From Rhizorhapis sp036570425 (GTDB lineage Bacteria; Pseudomonadota; Alphaproteobacteria; Sphingomonadales; Sphingomonadaceae): 64,000 bases of DNA. This document shows, piece after piece, positions 25,077-34,093 of this stretch. Below the pieces are notes generated by a model. It saw nothing but the letters and a program-made list of their open reading frames with translations. It made no database searches and had not been told where the DNA came from. The DNA lies in NCBI GenBank assembly GCA_036570425.1, contig DATCYF010000011.1, positions 124,001-188,000 of the forward strand, given 5' to 3'. Every line of letters starts with the position of its first letter. Within the stretch, counting starts at the first letter, position 1. The position numbers were made by a program, and so were the translations under genes.

Positions 25077-26267
25077 TTACTTGGAGATCGAGCTGACAAC
25101 CCCCGCGCCAACGGTGCGTCCGCCCTCGCGGATTGCAAAGCGCAAACCGGGGTCCATTGCGATAGGCGCAATCAGCTTTACACCGAGCTTAACATTGTCA
25201 CCCGGCATAACCATCTCCGTGCCTTCGGGCAGGACAACTTCACCAGTGACGTCTGTTGTGCGGAAATAGAACTGCGGACGATAGTTCGCGAAGAATGGCG
25301 TGTGACGCCCGCCTTCTTCCTTCGACAGCACATAGACTTCGGCATCGAAATCAGTGTGCGGCGTAATGGTGCCGGGCTTCGCCAGAACTTGACCGCGCTC
25401 CACTTCCTCACGGCTAACGCCACGGATCAAGGCGCCGATGTTATCGCCGGCCTGACCCTGATCAAGCAGCTTGCGGAACATTTCCACGCCAGTGACGGTC
25501 GTCTTCTTCGTCGCCTTGATACCGACGATTTCGACTTCTTCACCTACTTTGACAATGCCAGTTTCGACGCGGCCAGTCACAACGGTTCCGCGGCCGGAAA
25601 TCGAGAACACGTCTTCGATCGGCATCAGGAAAGGCCTGTCGACCGGACGATCCGGCTGCGGAATATAGCTATCCACGGCATCCATCAGAGCCTGAATCGA
25701 ATTTCTGCCGATGTTATCATCACGACCTTCCAGAGCAGCCAGAGCCGAACCCTTTACGATGGGAATATCGTCGCCGGGGAAATCGTAGCTGGAGAGCAGT
25801 TCACGAACTTCCAGCTCAACGAGTTCCAGCAGTTCCTCGTCGTCGACCTGATCGACCTTGTTCATATAGACCACAAGGGCAGGAACACCGACCTGACGTG
25901 CGAGCAAGATGTGTTCACGAGTCTGCGGCATGGGACCGTCAGCGGCGTTAACCACCAGAATAGCGCCATCCATCTGAGCCGCGCCGGTGATCATGTTCTT
26001 CACATAGTCAGCGTGACCAGGGCAGTCGACGTGCGCATAGTGACGAGCAGCTGTTTCGTATTCGACATGAGAGGTCGAAATCGTAATACCGCGCTCGCGC
26101 TCTTCAGGCGCCTTGTCAATATTCGCATAGTCGGTGAACTCTGCACCGCCCGCTTCTGCCAGAATCTTGGTGATCGCCGCGGTCAGCGTCGTCTTGCCAT
26201 GGTCCACGTGACCAATGGTCCCGATATTGCAGTGGGGCTTCGTCCGCTCAAATTTAGCCTTAGCCAT
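25077..26267 (-). CDS. tuf: Elongation factor Tu
   Basis: EF-Tu delivers aminoacyl-tRNA to the ribosome A site as a GTP complex. The 396-residue protein starts MAKAKFERTKPHCNIGTIGH. G1 GHVDHGKTT, G3 DCPGHADYVKN and G4 NKVDQVDD are intact, followed by domains II and III ending VVSSISK. It ends the str-type operon rpsL-rpsG-fusA-tuf, 99 bp after fusA. Bacteria often have a second tuf; only one copy is in this window. Confidence 0.98.
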   Translation of the reverse strand: MAKAKFERTKPHCNIGTIGHVDHGKTTLTAAITKILAEAGGAEFTDYANIDKAPEERERGITISTSHVEYETAARHYAHVDCPGHADYVKNMITGAAQMDGAILVVNAADGPMPQTREHILLARQVGVPALVVYMNKVDQVDDEELLELVELEVRELLSSYDFPGDDIPIVKGSALAALEGRDDNIGRNSIQALMDAVDSYIPQPDRPVDRPFLMPIEDVFSISGRGTVVTGRVETGIVKVGEEVEIVGIKATKKTTVTGVEMFRKLLDQGQAGDNIGALIRGVSREEVERGQVLAKPGTITPHTDFDAEVYVLSKEEGGRHTPFFANYRPQFYFRTTDVTGEVVLPEGTEMVMPGDNVKLGVKLIAPIAMDPGLRFAIREGGRTVGAGVVSSISK

Positions 26268-26366
26268 ATTTTCCTACCTTCTTGTCCAAATCTGCTTTTC
26301 CAGTGGCCTGGAATTTGACCGCTTGGGCGCGCCTCGCGAAGTGGCGCTCATAGCATCAAATTCTCT

Positions 26367-28439
26367 TTATGCCAGCTTTGCTTTCACTTCGTCGGCAACA
26401 TTCTGCGGCACTTCTTCATAGTGCGAGAATTGCATTGTGTACTGCGCGCGTCCCTGAGTGAAGGAACGGAGTTGGTTCACATAACCGAACATGTTGGCCA
26501 ACGGAACCATCGCCTCTACGACCTGCGCATTGCCGCGGCTATCGGTGCCCTGAATCTGCCCACGACGGCTGTTTAAGTCTCCGATGACGTCACCCAGATA
26601 ATCTTCCGGTGTAACGACTTCAACTTTCATCACTGGCTCGAGCAATTTGATACCAGCCTTCTGAGCGCCTTCGCGCATTGCGCCCCGGCCCGTGATTTCA
26701 AATGCCAGCGCTGACGAGTCGACGTCGTGATAGGCGCCGTCTGTCAACGTGATATCGAAATCGATGATCGGGAAACCGATAAGCGAACCCGTTTCCGCCG
26801 TTTCGCGCATGCCCTTTTCGACGGAGGGAATATATTCACGCGGAATATTGCCGCCCTTGACCTCGTCGATGAAGTTAATGCCCTGCCCGCGCTCACCCGG
26901 TGTCAAACGAAGCTTGACGCGGCCGAACTGGCCAGAACCACCCGACTGCTTTTTGTGGGTATAGTCGATCTCGACTTCCTTCGCGAGGGACTCTCGGTAG
27001 GCCACCTGCGGCGCGCCAACATTGGCCTCTACCTTGAATTCACGGCGCATGCGATCGACCAGGATTTCCAGGTGAAGCTCACCCATGCCCTTGATGATAG
27101 TCTGGCCCGATTCATGGTCCGTGGCGACGCGGAAGCTTGGATCCTCTGCAGCAAGACGATTGAGCGCAATGCCCATCTTTTCCTGGTCGGCCTTCGTCTT
27201 GGGCTCCACCGCCACTTCAATGACTGGGTCGGGGAATTCCATGCGTTCCAGGATGATCGGCGCGCTCGTCGCACACAATGTATCCCCGGTCGTAGTTTCT
27301 TTGAGACCCGCCAGAGCCACAATGTCGCCCGCATAAGCCTCGTCGATGTCCTCACGCGAATTGGCGTGCATGAGGAGCATACGGCCGATCTTTTCCTTCT
27401 TGTCCTTGACGGAGTTGAGATAGGTTCCCTTCTCCAGCTTGCCTGAATAGATGCGGGCGAAAGTCAGCGAACCAACGAAGGGGTCGTTCATGATCTTGAA
27501 TGCCAAGGCGCTGAACGGCGCGTCGTCGGCCGGTGGGCGGGTATCCTGGGTCTCACCGTCGAGCTTCACACCCTGAACATCGGGGATGTCGAGCGGGCTC
27601 GGCAGATAGTCGACAACCGCATCGAGCAACGGCTGAACGCCCTTGTTCTTGAAGGCTGAACCACAGAGTACCGGCACGAAGGAGAAGTTCAGCGTTCCTT
27701 TACGGATCAGCTTCTTCAACGTCGCACTGTCAGGTTCATTACCCTCCAGATAAGACTCCATGACTTCATCGTCCTGCTCGACGGCCATCTCGATCAAATC
27801 GGACCGGGCCGCCGCAGCAGCATCCTTGAGGTCGTCAGGAATTGCTACATAATCGAACTTCGCGCCCAACGCTTCATTTTGCCACACGATGGCGCGATTT
27901 TCGACCAGATCAATCAGGCCGACGAAATCGCTTTCAAGGCCGATCGGAAGATAAAGAATCAGCGGACGCGCGCCCAGACGATCCTTGATCATGTCAACAC
28001 AACGCTCGAAATTCGCACCGGTGCGATCCAGCTTGTTGACGAAACACATGCGGGGAACATGATATTTTTCCGCCTGGCGCCACACGGTTTCAGATTGCGG
28101 CTCAACACCCGCAACGCCGTCGAAACAAGCGACCGCACCGTCGAGAACGCGCAGGGAACGCTCCACCTCAATGGTAAAGTCGACGTGACCAGGCGTGTCG
28201 ATGATGTTGATCCGGTGATCGTTCCAGAAGCAAGTGGTCGCGGCCGACGTGATCGTGATGCCGCGCTCCTGCTCCTGCTCCATCCAATCCATCGTGGCGG
28301 CGCCATCGTGGACTTCCCCGATCTTGTAGGATTTGCCGGTATAATAAAGGATACGCTCGGTGGTGGTCGTCTTACCGGCATCGATATGCGCCATGATGCC
28401 GATATTGCGATAGTTCTCGAGCGGATGGCTGCGGGCCAT
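26367..28439 (-). CDS. fusA: Elongation factor G
   Basis: EF-G is the GTPase that moves tRNAs and mRNA after peptide-bond formation and works with RRF in recycling. The 690-residue protein has G1 AHIDAGKTTTTER, G3 DTPGHVDFTIEVERS and G4 NKLDRTGA, then domains II-V (GMGELHLEILVDRMRREF, REYIPSVEKGMRE). Length and start MARSHPLENYRNIGIMAH are standard. It is 97 bp after rpsG, with a CCCCGC/GCGGGG stem-loop at 28502-28520 in that spacer. Confidence 0.98.
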   Translation of the reverse strand: MARSHPLENYRNIGIMAHIDAGKTTTTERILYYTGKSYKIGEVHDGAATMDWMEQEQERGITITSAATTCFWNDHRINIIDTPGHVDFTIEVERSLRVLDGAVACFDGVAGVEPQSETVWRQAEKYHVPRMCFVNKLDRTGANFERCVDMIKDRLGARPLILYLPIGLESDFVGLIDLVENRAIVWQNEALGAKFDYVAIPDDLKDAAAAARSDLIEMAVEQDDEVMESYLEGNEPDSATLKKLIRKGTLNFSFVPVLCGSAFKNKGVQPLLDAVVDYLPSPLDIPDVQGVKLDGETQDTRPPADDAPFSALAFKIMNDPFVGSLTFARIYSGKLEKGTYLNSVKDKKEKIGRMLLMHANSREDIDEAYAGDIVALAGLKETTTGDTLCATSAPIILERMEFPDPVIEVAVEPKTKADQEKMGIALNRLAAEDPSFRVATDHESGQTIIKGMGELHLEILVDRMRREFKVEANVGAPQVAYRESLAKEVEIDYTHKKQSGGSGQFGRVKLRLTPGERGQGINFIDEVKGGNIPREYIPSVEKGMRETAETGSLIGFPIIDFDITLTDGAYHDVDSSALAFEITGRGAMREGAQKAGIKLLEPVMKVEVVTPEDYLGDVIGDLNSRRGQIQGTDSRGNAQVVEAMVPLANMFGYVNQLRSFTQGRAQYTMQFSHYEEVPQNVADEVKAKLA

Positions 28440-28499
28440 GGTCTGTACTCCATTGCCGACGGGCGCCGGCGGGTTCGTGAGTTATGCTGAGATCGCCAC

Positions 28500-28522
28500 G
28501 ACCCCGCACATTGGGCGGGGCC
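28500..28522 (-). promoter_or_regulatory. Stem-loop between rpsG and fusA
   Basis: CCCCGC pairs with GCGGGG around a seven-base loop, with no T-run after it. It may be an RNA structure in the rpsG-fusA spacer for processing or translational control; no function can be assigned. Confidence 0.35.
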
Positions 28523-28536
28523 ATAGCAACATGATA

Positions 28537-29007
28537 TTACCAGCGATAGTGCGAGAATGCACGGTTCGCTTCGGCCATGCGATGCGTGTCTTCCCGCTTC
28601 TTGACCGCATTGCCGCGATTGTTCGCTGCATCCAGCAATTCACCCGACAGCCGAGCCGCCATAGTGGTTTCACTACGAGAGCGAGCGGCGGTGATGAGCC
28701 AACGAATAGCCAGCGCTTGCGCGCGGTCCGGCCGCACCTCAACCGGAACCTGATAGGTGGCACCACCGACACGACGGCTGCGAACCTCAATACCCGGCTT
28801 CACATTATTGAGAGCATCATGAAAGAGTTGCAGCGGATCCTTCTTCGCCTTGTTCTCGACCGTGTCGAGCGCGCCATAGACAATGGATTCGGCGACGGAC
28901 TTCTTGCCGTCCAGCATGACGCTGTTCATGAATTTGGAGAGCACCTGATCTCCGAACTTGGGATCAGGCAGGATAACCCGCTTTTCGGGACGACGACGAC
29001 GTGACAT
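28537..29007 (-). CDS. rpsG: 30S ribosomal protein S7
   Basis: S7 starts assembly of the 30S head and contacts E-site tRNA. The 156-residue product begins MSRRRRPEKRVILPDPKFGD, with the family signature around LSKFMNSVMLDGKKSVAESIVYGA and the C-terminal ANRAFSHYRW. In E. coli it represses the str operon from the rpsL-rpsG spacer; here that spacer is only 19 bp, too short for the E. coli type of site. Confidence 0.97.
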   Translation of the reverse strand: MSRRRRPEKRVILPDPKFGDQVLSKFMNSVMLDGKKSVAESIVYGALDTVENKAKKDPLQLFHDALNNVKPGIEVRSRRVGGATYQVPVEVRPDRAQALAIRWLITAARSRSETTMAARLSGELLDAANNRGNAVKKREDTHRMAEANRAFSHYRW

Positions 29008-29026
29008 GTCTTGTGCCTACCTTCTC

Positions 29027-29398
29027 TTACTTCGGACGCTTCGCGCCGTACTTCGAACGGCTCTGCTTACGGTCCTTGACGCCTTGGGTATCAAGGACAC
29101 CGCGCAGCACGTGATAACGCACGCCGGGAAGGTCGCGCACACGTCCGCCACGGATCAGCACAACACTGTGTTCCTGAAGGTTATGGCCTTCGCCGGGAAT
29201 ATAGCTGATGACTTCGCGCTGATTGGTCAGGCGGACCTTGGCAACCTTGCGCAGAGCCGAGTTCGGCTTTTTCGGGGTTGTGGTATAAACACGAGTACAT
29301 ACACCGCGTTTTTGCGGGTTTGCCTCCATCGCGGGAACTTTCGAGCGCGCTTTCTGCGGCTCCCGACCCTTGCGGACCAGCTGGTTAATTGTCGGCAT
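29027..29398 (-). CDS. rpsL: 30S ribosomal protein S12, with Arg at position 88
   Basis: S12 controls decoding fidelity at the A site. The 123-residue protein starts MPTINQLVRKGREPQKARSK and shows the invariant TTTPKKPNSALRKVAKVRL region. Lys43, a streptomycin-resistance hotspot, is unchanged, but the second hotspot reads GGRVRDLPGV: position 88 is Arg (CGC) where E. coli and many bacteria have Lys. Asp89, which RimO methylthiolates in E. coli, is kept. The start four codons into the open frame follows the family. It heads rpsL-rpsG-fusA-tuf, behind a strong promoter and a 190-base leader. Confidence 0.97.
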   Translation of the reverse strand: MPTINQLVRKGREPQKARSKVPAMEANPQKRGVCTRVYTTTPKKPNSALRKVAKVRLTNQREVISYIPGEGHNLQEHSVVLIRGGRVRDLPGVRYHVLRGVLDTQGVKDRKQSRSKYGAKRPK

Positions 29399-29466
29399 GA
29401 AGCCCTTCACCTTTGTCTAGTTACTTTACCGGCCCACATTTGTCCGAATGGATATTAGCCAAACAG

Positions 29467-29496
29467 AAAAAGACCCCGGCGGTCAGATGACCTCCC
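29467..29496 (-). promoter_or_regulatory. Possible attenuator in the rpsL leader
   Basis: On the minus strand, GGTCA-TC-TGACC can form one hairpin; GACC-GCCGG-GGTC followed directly by TTTTT forms another that reuses the same GACC. Mutually exclusive hairpins of this kind are the layout of an attenuator. The terminator-like stem is only 4 bp, so the call is weak. Confidence 0.3.
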
Positions 29497-29597
29497 AGGC
29501 CCGCACACGCACCCGGCAATGTTCAAGCTCAAAAAACTGCTCTGAAGCGGATATCCGGAAAGCGATTCCCAGCCAACAAGCCGCAAAGCAGGCGCGC

Positions 29598-29626
29598 CCT
29601 ATAACTCCGGGTCTATGCCGGGTCAA
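29598..29626 (-). promoter_or_regulatory. Probable rpsL operon promoter
   Basis: On the minus strand TTGACC and TATAGG are 17 bp apart, and GC-rich sequence follows the -10 as expected for a growth-rate-controlled promoter. Transcription would start near base 29591 and give a leader of about 190 bases. Confidence 0.65.
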
Positions 29627-29855
29627 TGGGCAGTTTGCTTGCTATGGCGGATGGGATATCCATTGCGACTAAAGAATCGGTCCATCTGGCAGCTGATATT
29701 CGCACCGAGAAGCGGAACAAAATCGGTAATTCCGCATTTCATCCTGCCTATGCTTCGACTCGCCACGAGTCCGGGTCTGCGGATTCGCGACTCTGTCCCC
29801 TCTTTGCTACCGGCCGACTCCACAGACAAATTTTGTATTCCAAGCGGGTCGGCAA

Positions 29856-31019
29856 GTGTTCAAATTAGAATCCGGCGTCCCTGGCCTTCTGGTCAGGATG
29901 AGGCGCCTTTTCCCTGAGCGGGAAATCCTCCTGCGGTCGGAAGGAACCTTACGGTTTCTGAAAATCAGCAGTAAAGTGCAGATCGGGATTGCAGCGGCGG
30001 CAGTAGTTGCGCTGATGCTCTGGGCCGCTGCCGCTATTTTCATGCTGGTCGGCCAATATGGCGTAGCGCGTGATCGGGCGATCCTTGATGAGCAACAGGC
30101 CGCCATTGCCAGCTCCGCGAAGAAGGTCAGCACTTATCGAGCATCGGTCACCGAGACCGCCAAGGAGCTTGAGCAGCGGCAGGAGTTTCTGGAAGATCTG
30201 GTCAAGAGCCATTTCGGCGATACGCTGGAAGACGATAAACTGATTGGTCCTAGCAAGAACAAGACTCCGTCCAGTAGCGGAAGCAAGATCAGTGCGGTCA
30301 TTCCCGGCGCGCACGCGCTTCATCAGATCGAAGCGCGGCAGTTGGCATTCGCCCGGCAACTGTCCGGCGCGGTAGCAGCCCGCACCAAAACGGTCGAGGC
30401 CGCCATTCGCGGTTTCGGCCTGAAGCCCAACGCCATGCTCCGCCGGACGCGCTCGGCACAGGGCGGGCCATTTATACCTTACAAAAGCCCCGACGGTATT
30501 GATCCGCAATTTGCGCAGTTAAATAACGCGCTCGACAGGCTGGACCGCCTGGAGAATACATTGCTCGCCATCCCATCCGGCCGGCCCACCAATGTCGTGA
30601 TGCTAAGCAGTGGCTTCGGCTATCGTCACGATCCTTTTAACGGTCGTGGCGCTTTTCATGCGGGCCTCGATTTTCGCGGTGCCTATGGCCAGCCAATTCT
30701 AGCTGCCGCCAATGGGAAGGTCAGTTTTGTCGGCCAGCGTTCCGGTTATGGCAATGTCGTAGAGGTCAGCCACGGCCACGGTATAATGACACGTTATGCG
30801 CACCTGTCTGGTTTCAATGCAAAGGTGGGGCAGAAGGTCATGCGCGGGCAGCAGATCGCTCGCATGGGATCGACCGGCCGTTCTACCGGTACGCATCTCC
30901 ATTTCGAAGTCCGCCTAAATGGTCAACCCACCAATCCCCGTCGTTTCCTGGAGGCGAATGCCGACGTTCTCAAAATCCAGAAAATTGCCACACAGCGCTT
31001 TGACGACAATAAGGGCTAA
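29856..31019 (+). CDS. M23 family peptidoglycan endopeptidase
   Basis: A 387-residue membrane-anchored cell-wall peptidase or amidase activator. A transmembrane helix lies at about residues 43-65, followed by a coiled-coil-like region (DEQQAAIASSAKKVS, ETAKELEQRQEFLEDL). The LytM/M23 domain spans about residues 260-375, with zinc ligands in GYRHDPFNG, FHAGLDF and THLHFEVR, so it looks catalytically competent rather than a degenerate EnvC type. The start is GTG. It is transcribed away from rpsL. Substrate (peptide cross-links in the periplasm) is inferred from the family. Confidence 0.88.
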   Translation: MFKLESGVPGLLVRMRRLFPEREILLRSEGTLRFLKISSKVQIGIAAAAVVALMLWAAAAIFMLVGQYGVARDRAILDEQQAAIASSAKKVSTYRASVTETAKELEQRQEFLEDLVKSHFGDTLEDDKLIGPSKNKTPSSSGSKISAVIPGAHALHQIEARQLAFARQLSGAVAARTKTVEAAIRGFGLKPNAMLRRTRSAQGGPFIPYKSPDGIDPQFAQLNNALDRLDRLENTLLAIPSGRPTNVVMLSSGFGYRHDPFNGRGAFHAGLDFRGAYGQPILAAANGKVSFVGQRSGYGNVVEVSHGHGIMTRYAHLSGFNAKVGQKVMRGQQIARMGSTGRSTGTHLHFEVRLNGQPTNPRRFLEANADVLKIQKIATQRFDDNKG

Positions 31020-31110
31020 TATTTTTCGACCCATTATGGCGACCTCGTAAAATGTAAGGCAGTTAGTCAGTTCGTCATCACAGGCCTTTGCCAAACGAAC
31101 GGAGGTAACC

Positions 31111-31551
31111 ATGAAATTCCACGACTTCCAGCAGGCCCATTCGGAGTCTGTTGTGGCGTTGCGAGCTCTTTCCCAATCGGTTGCAGCGAAGGGGATGGAC
31201 AAGGTCTTGCTGGAACTGGTGAAGATCCGCGCGTCACAGGTGAACGGCTGCGCCTATTGCGCGCAGTTCCACATCAATCTGGCTCGGAAGCAGGGTTGCA
31301 GTCAAAGCAAGCTGGACCAGCTTGCGGTCTGGCGGGACTCACCCTTGTTTAATGCGCGCGAACGTCTTGCTCTGGAATGGACCGAGGCTCTGACCGAAGC
31401 AGCGGCGCATGGCGCAACGGGAGAGATGCGAGACAGAGTCGCTTCGCAATTTACCCACACCGAAATCGAGACGCTTACTATCGCCATAGCGACCATCAAC
31501 GCCTGGAACCGGATCGCAGGCCCGCTTCACTTCATTCCCCCGGAAGGCTGA
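31111..31551 (+). CDS. AhpD/carboxymuconolactone decarboxylase-family protein
   Basis: A 146-residue AhpD-like protein. The redox motif CAYCAQFHINLARKQG near residues 50-65 is the CxxC-xxx-H signature of alkylhydroperoxidase D-type enzymes, so a role in peroxide defence is likely. A good GGAGGT lies four bases before the ATG. No ahpC is adjacent, so the electron donor and partner are unknown. It stands alone, convergent with a DUF805 gene. Confidence 0.87.
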   Translation: MKFHDFQQAHSESVVALRALSQSVAAKGMDKVLLELVKIRASQVNGCAYCAQFHINLARKQGCSQSKLDQLAVWRDSPLFNARERLALEWTEALTEAAAHGATGEMRDRVASQFTHTEIETLTIAIATINAWNRIAGPLHFIPPEG

Positions 31552-31577
31552 TCCGGTCATAGAGGCCGCCCTCCGCA

Positions 31578-32003
31578 TTATCCAGCGGGTTCCGGCTCAT
31601 CGAACGGATCGGGCCCAAAGCGGTTCGGCCCACGCGTTCCGCCCATCACGAAAAAGATCAACAATATGATACTCCCGATCAATGGAATGAGGGACAGCAG
31701 CATCCACCAACCTGAACGATCGGTGTCATGCAGCCGCCTGACTGCGACGGCCAGATAAGGAATAATGATGGCGAGCACGAACAGAGTGGTCAGCAGCCCA
31801 CCGCTGTTGTGAAACCCGGCCGCTCCGCCCCAGCTTCCCTGTTCCGCCCACCGCTCAGACGTTCCGAAGCCGAGGGCGGCATCGACGAAGCTCAGGACGA
31901 ACACCCCAATGATCATGAACAGGAAGAACATCCAGAACTCTTTCGGCCGGGCTCGGCCGGAGAATTGCGCATAGCGCTTGAGCGGCAACAGCATCCATTC
32001 CAT
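31578..32003 (-). CDS. DUF805 membrane protein
   Basis: A 141-residue inner-membrane protein of the DUF805 (YhaH-like) family. It begins with the family hallmark LKRYAQFSGRARPKEFWMFFL and has three or four hydrophobic segments, with the conserved VRRLHDTDRSGWW between the second and third. Function is unknown across the family. It is convergent with the AhpD-like gene and 23 bp downstream of the ComM-type ATPase gene. Confidence 0.87.
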   Translation of the reverse strand: MEWMLLPLKRYAQFSGRARPKEFWMFFLFMIIGVFVLSFVDAALGFGTSERWAEQGSWGGAAGFHNSGGLLTTLFVLAIIIPYLAVAVRRLHDTDRSGWWMLLSLIPLIGSIILLIFFVMGGTRGPNRFGPDPFDEPEPAG

Positions 32004-32026
32004 TCCTAGCCTCCTCTTTCATGCTT

Positions 32027-33535
32027 TCAGTTTCTTGGCGCCTGTCTTCTATAGCTCAGGGCCTCTGCCACATGCACGCGGCCGACCTTCTCCGACTCCG
32101 CCAGATCGGCAACCGTGCGCGCCACTCGCAATACGCGGGTATAACCACGCGCCGAGAGGCGCATCGCCTCTGCGGCTTGTGCCAACAGTTGGCGGCCCGG
32201 CCCGTCGGGGCCCGCCACTTTTTCCAGCAGATCGCCGTCGACCTCTGCATTGGTCCGCACGCCATTACCATTATAGCGCATTGTCTGCCTGGCCCGCGCA
32301 TCGGCCACCCGGGCAGCGACCTCGGCCGATCCCTCAGCAGGAGGCGGAAGAACAAGATCGGCGGCGGCAACGGCATTGACTTCCACATGCAGGTCGATGC
32401 GATCAAGCAGCGGACCGGACACCTTGGCCTGATAATCGGAGGCGCAACGCGGCGCGCGGGAGCAGGCAAGCCCCGGATCTCCCAAATGTCCACATTTGCA
32501 GGGGTTCATCGCAGCGACAAGCTGCACACGCGCCGGAAAAGTCACATGAGCGTTGGCACGCGCCACGCTGACCTCGCCCCTTTCGAGCGGCTGGCGCAGG
32601 CTATCAAGGACAGCGCGCTGGAATTCCGGCAGCTCATCAAGGAACAGCACGCCCAGATGCGCCAGACTTACCTCACCTGGCCTGACCTTTAGTCCCCCGC
32701 CCACAAGCGCCGCCATCGAAGCGCTGTGATGGGGCGCGCGATAAGGCCGTGCACGGCTCATTCGCCCATCCTGCAACGTGCCTGCCACCGAGGCTACCAT
32801 CGACACCTCCAGCGCCTCGGCCGGCGTGAGTGCAGGCAAGATGCCGGGCATGCAACTCGCCATCAGAGACTTGCCAGCACCCGGTGGACCTACCATCAGC
32901 AAATTATGTCCGCCTGCCGCTGCGATCTCCAGTGCGCGTTTGGCGCTTTCCTGCCCCTTGACCTGTTTCAGGTCCGCGCCCCGCGCAAGCGGCATCGCCT
33001 CGCCTGGCACGGGCGGTGTCAGGTGCACACTGCCCTTGAAGTGATTCAGAAGCGAAATCAGGTCCGGCGCTGCGATCACTTCGACACTGCCGGCCCAGGC
33101 TGCCTCCGCCCCCTGCATAGCGGGACAGATCAGCCCCAACTCTCGCTCCCCGGCGTGGAGCGCCGCCAGCAGCACGCCCGGAGAAGGGGCGATCCGGCCA
33201 TCCAGACCCATCTCACCCACCACTAGATAATGCGCAAGCGTCTCCGCATCGATAACCCCCATCGCGCCAAGCAAAGCGAGCGCAATAGGAAGGTCATAAT
33301 GTGACCCCTCCTTGGGCAAGTCTGCAGGCGATAGATTGACCGTAATGCGCTTTGGCGGCAGCGACAGACCAATAGCCGAAATGGCCGCGCGAACCCGCTC
33401 CCGGCTTTCCGCCACTGCTTTGTCAGGCAAGCCAACGACGACAAAACCAGGCACCCCGGCTGCGACTTGGCACTGCACCTCTACTCCGCGCGCCTCCAAC
33501 CCTAGATAGGCAACCGTCGAAACCGTCGCGACCAA
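32027..33535 (-). CDS. comM: YifB/ComM-family AAA+ ATPase
   Basis: A 502-residue magnesium-chelatase-like AAA+ protein. ComM in transforming bacteria is a hexameric helicase that extends branch migration during uptake of foreign DNA. The N-terminal Lon-protease-like fold (residues 1-170), Walker A GPPGAGKSLMA near 216, Walker B region LFLDELPEF, and the C-terminal Mg-chelatase domain with RGYTRVLRVARTVADL are all present. It sits 111 bp before a receiver-domain gene on the same strand. Natural transformation in this organism is not shown by anything else in the window. Confidence 0.9.
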   Translation of the reverse strand: MVATVSTVAYLGLEARGVEVQCQVAAGVPGFVVVGLPDKAVAESRERVRAAISAIGLSLPPKRITVNLSPADLPKEGSHYDLPIALALLGAMGVIDAETLAHYLVVGEMGLDGRIAPSPGVLLAALHAGERELGLICPAMQGAEAAWAGSVEVIAAPDLISLLNHFKGSVHLTPPVPGEAMPLARGADLKQVKGQESAKRALEIAAAGGHNLLMVGPPGAGKSLMASCMPGILPALTPAEALEVSMVASVAGTLQDGRMSRARPYRAPHHSASMAALVGGGLKVRPGEVSLAHLGVLFLDELPEFQRAVLDSLRQPLERGEVSVARANAHVTFPARVQLVAAMNPCKCGHLGDPGLACSRAPRCASDYQAKVSGPLLDRIDLHVEVNAVAAADLVLPPPAEGSAEVAARVADARARQTMRYNGNGVRTNAEVDGDLLEKVAGPDGPGRQLLAQAAEAMRLSARGYTRVLRVARTVADLAESEKVGRVHVAEALSYRRQAPRN

Positions 33536-33646
33536 GCGCTTTCCCCCAAAAATTCAACCCTGTTCGACTTCTGTTCTGCCCAAGGCGGCCGCGAAAGTCG
33601 AGAGAGGAATTTCCAGATCATTAATGGAGCGGGTTTGATAAACTTC

Positions 33647-34054
33647 TTATCTCTCGCCTGCCCGTATCTGCTCCTCCGGGCGAATGCGTAGTAACGCATC
33701 GATCAGCGCCGCCTCAGCATAGGGTTTGGTGAGCAGATTATGTCCGGCATAACGATTATCTAGCTCCGTCGCGCCATATCCTGTGGCAAACAGGAAAGGA
33801 ATGCCACGCTCTGCCAGGGCATCAGCCACCGGATAAACCGCTTCTCCAGCCAGATTGATGTCCAGGATAGCCACGTCCGCGCTCCAGGCCATCTGTTCCA
33901 TCTGGGTCAGCGCGCCCACCACATTGTGCGCTTGGCCAACGATCACGCCTCCCATATCACTGAGCATATGCTCCAGCAGCATGGCCACCAATGCCTCGTC
34001 CTCAACAAGGAAAACCCGTAAGCCCCGAAGCGATTTTTCTCCCTGGGCAATCAT
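33647..34054 (-). CDS. Stand-alone response regulator receiver protein
   Basis: A 135-residue protein made only of a receiver domain. VFLVEDEALVAMLLEHML supplies the acidic pocket, DINL the phosphorylated Asp near residue 65, FATGY the switch Thr region, and TKPY the conserved Lys. There is no output domain, so it probably acts by protein contact, like the single-domain receivers that serve the alphaproteobacterial general stress response or HWE kinases. No kinase gene is nearby. Its start is 39 bp from a divergent small gene. Confidence 0.88.
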   Translation of the reverse strand: MIAQGEKSLRGLRVFLVEDEALVAMLLEHMLSDMGGVIVGQAHNVVGALTQMEQMAWSADVAILDINLAGEAVYPVADALAERGIPFLFATGYGATELDNRYAGHNLLTKPYAEAALIDALLRIRPEEQIRAGER

Positions 34055-34093
34055 AGGGGCGAGCTTCTCTGCGATCCGGCCGAGCCGCTTTCC

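Larger units (their letters stand above)
29399..29855. other. 457-bp divergent intergenic region, rpsL and M23 peptidase
   Basis: It holds the rpsL promoter, a leader with overlapping short hairpins near 29467-29492, and, on the right side, presumably the promoter of the peptidase gene, for which I see no convincing boxes. I see no protein gene in it. Confidence 0.6.

Noticed and set aside
25302..26318. 338-codon plus-strand open frame
   Set aside because: Antisense of tuf, one of the most constrained genes in the window.
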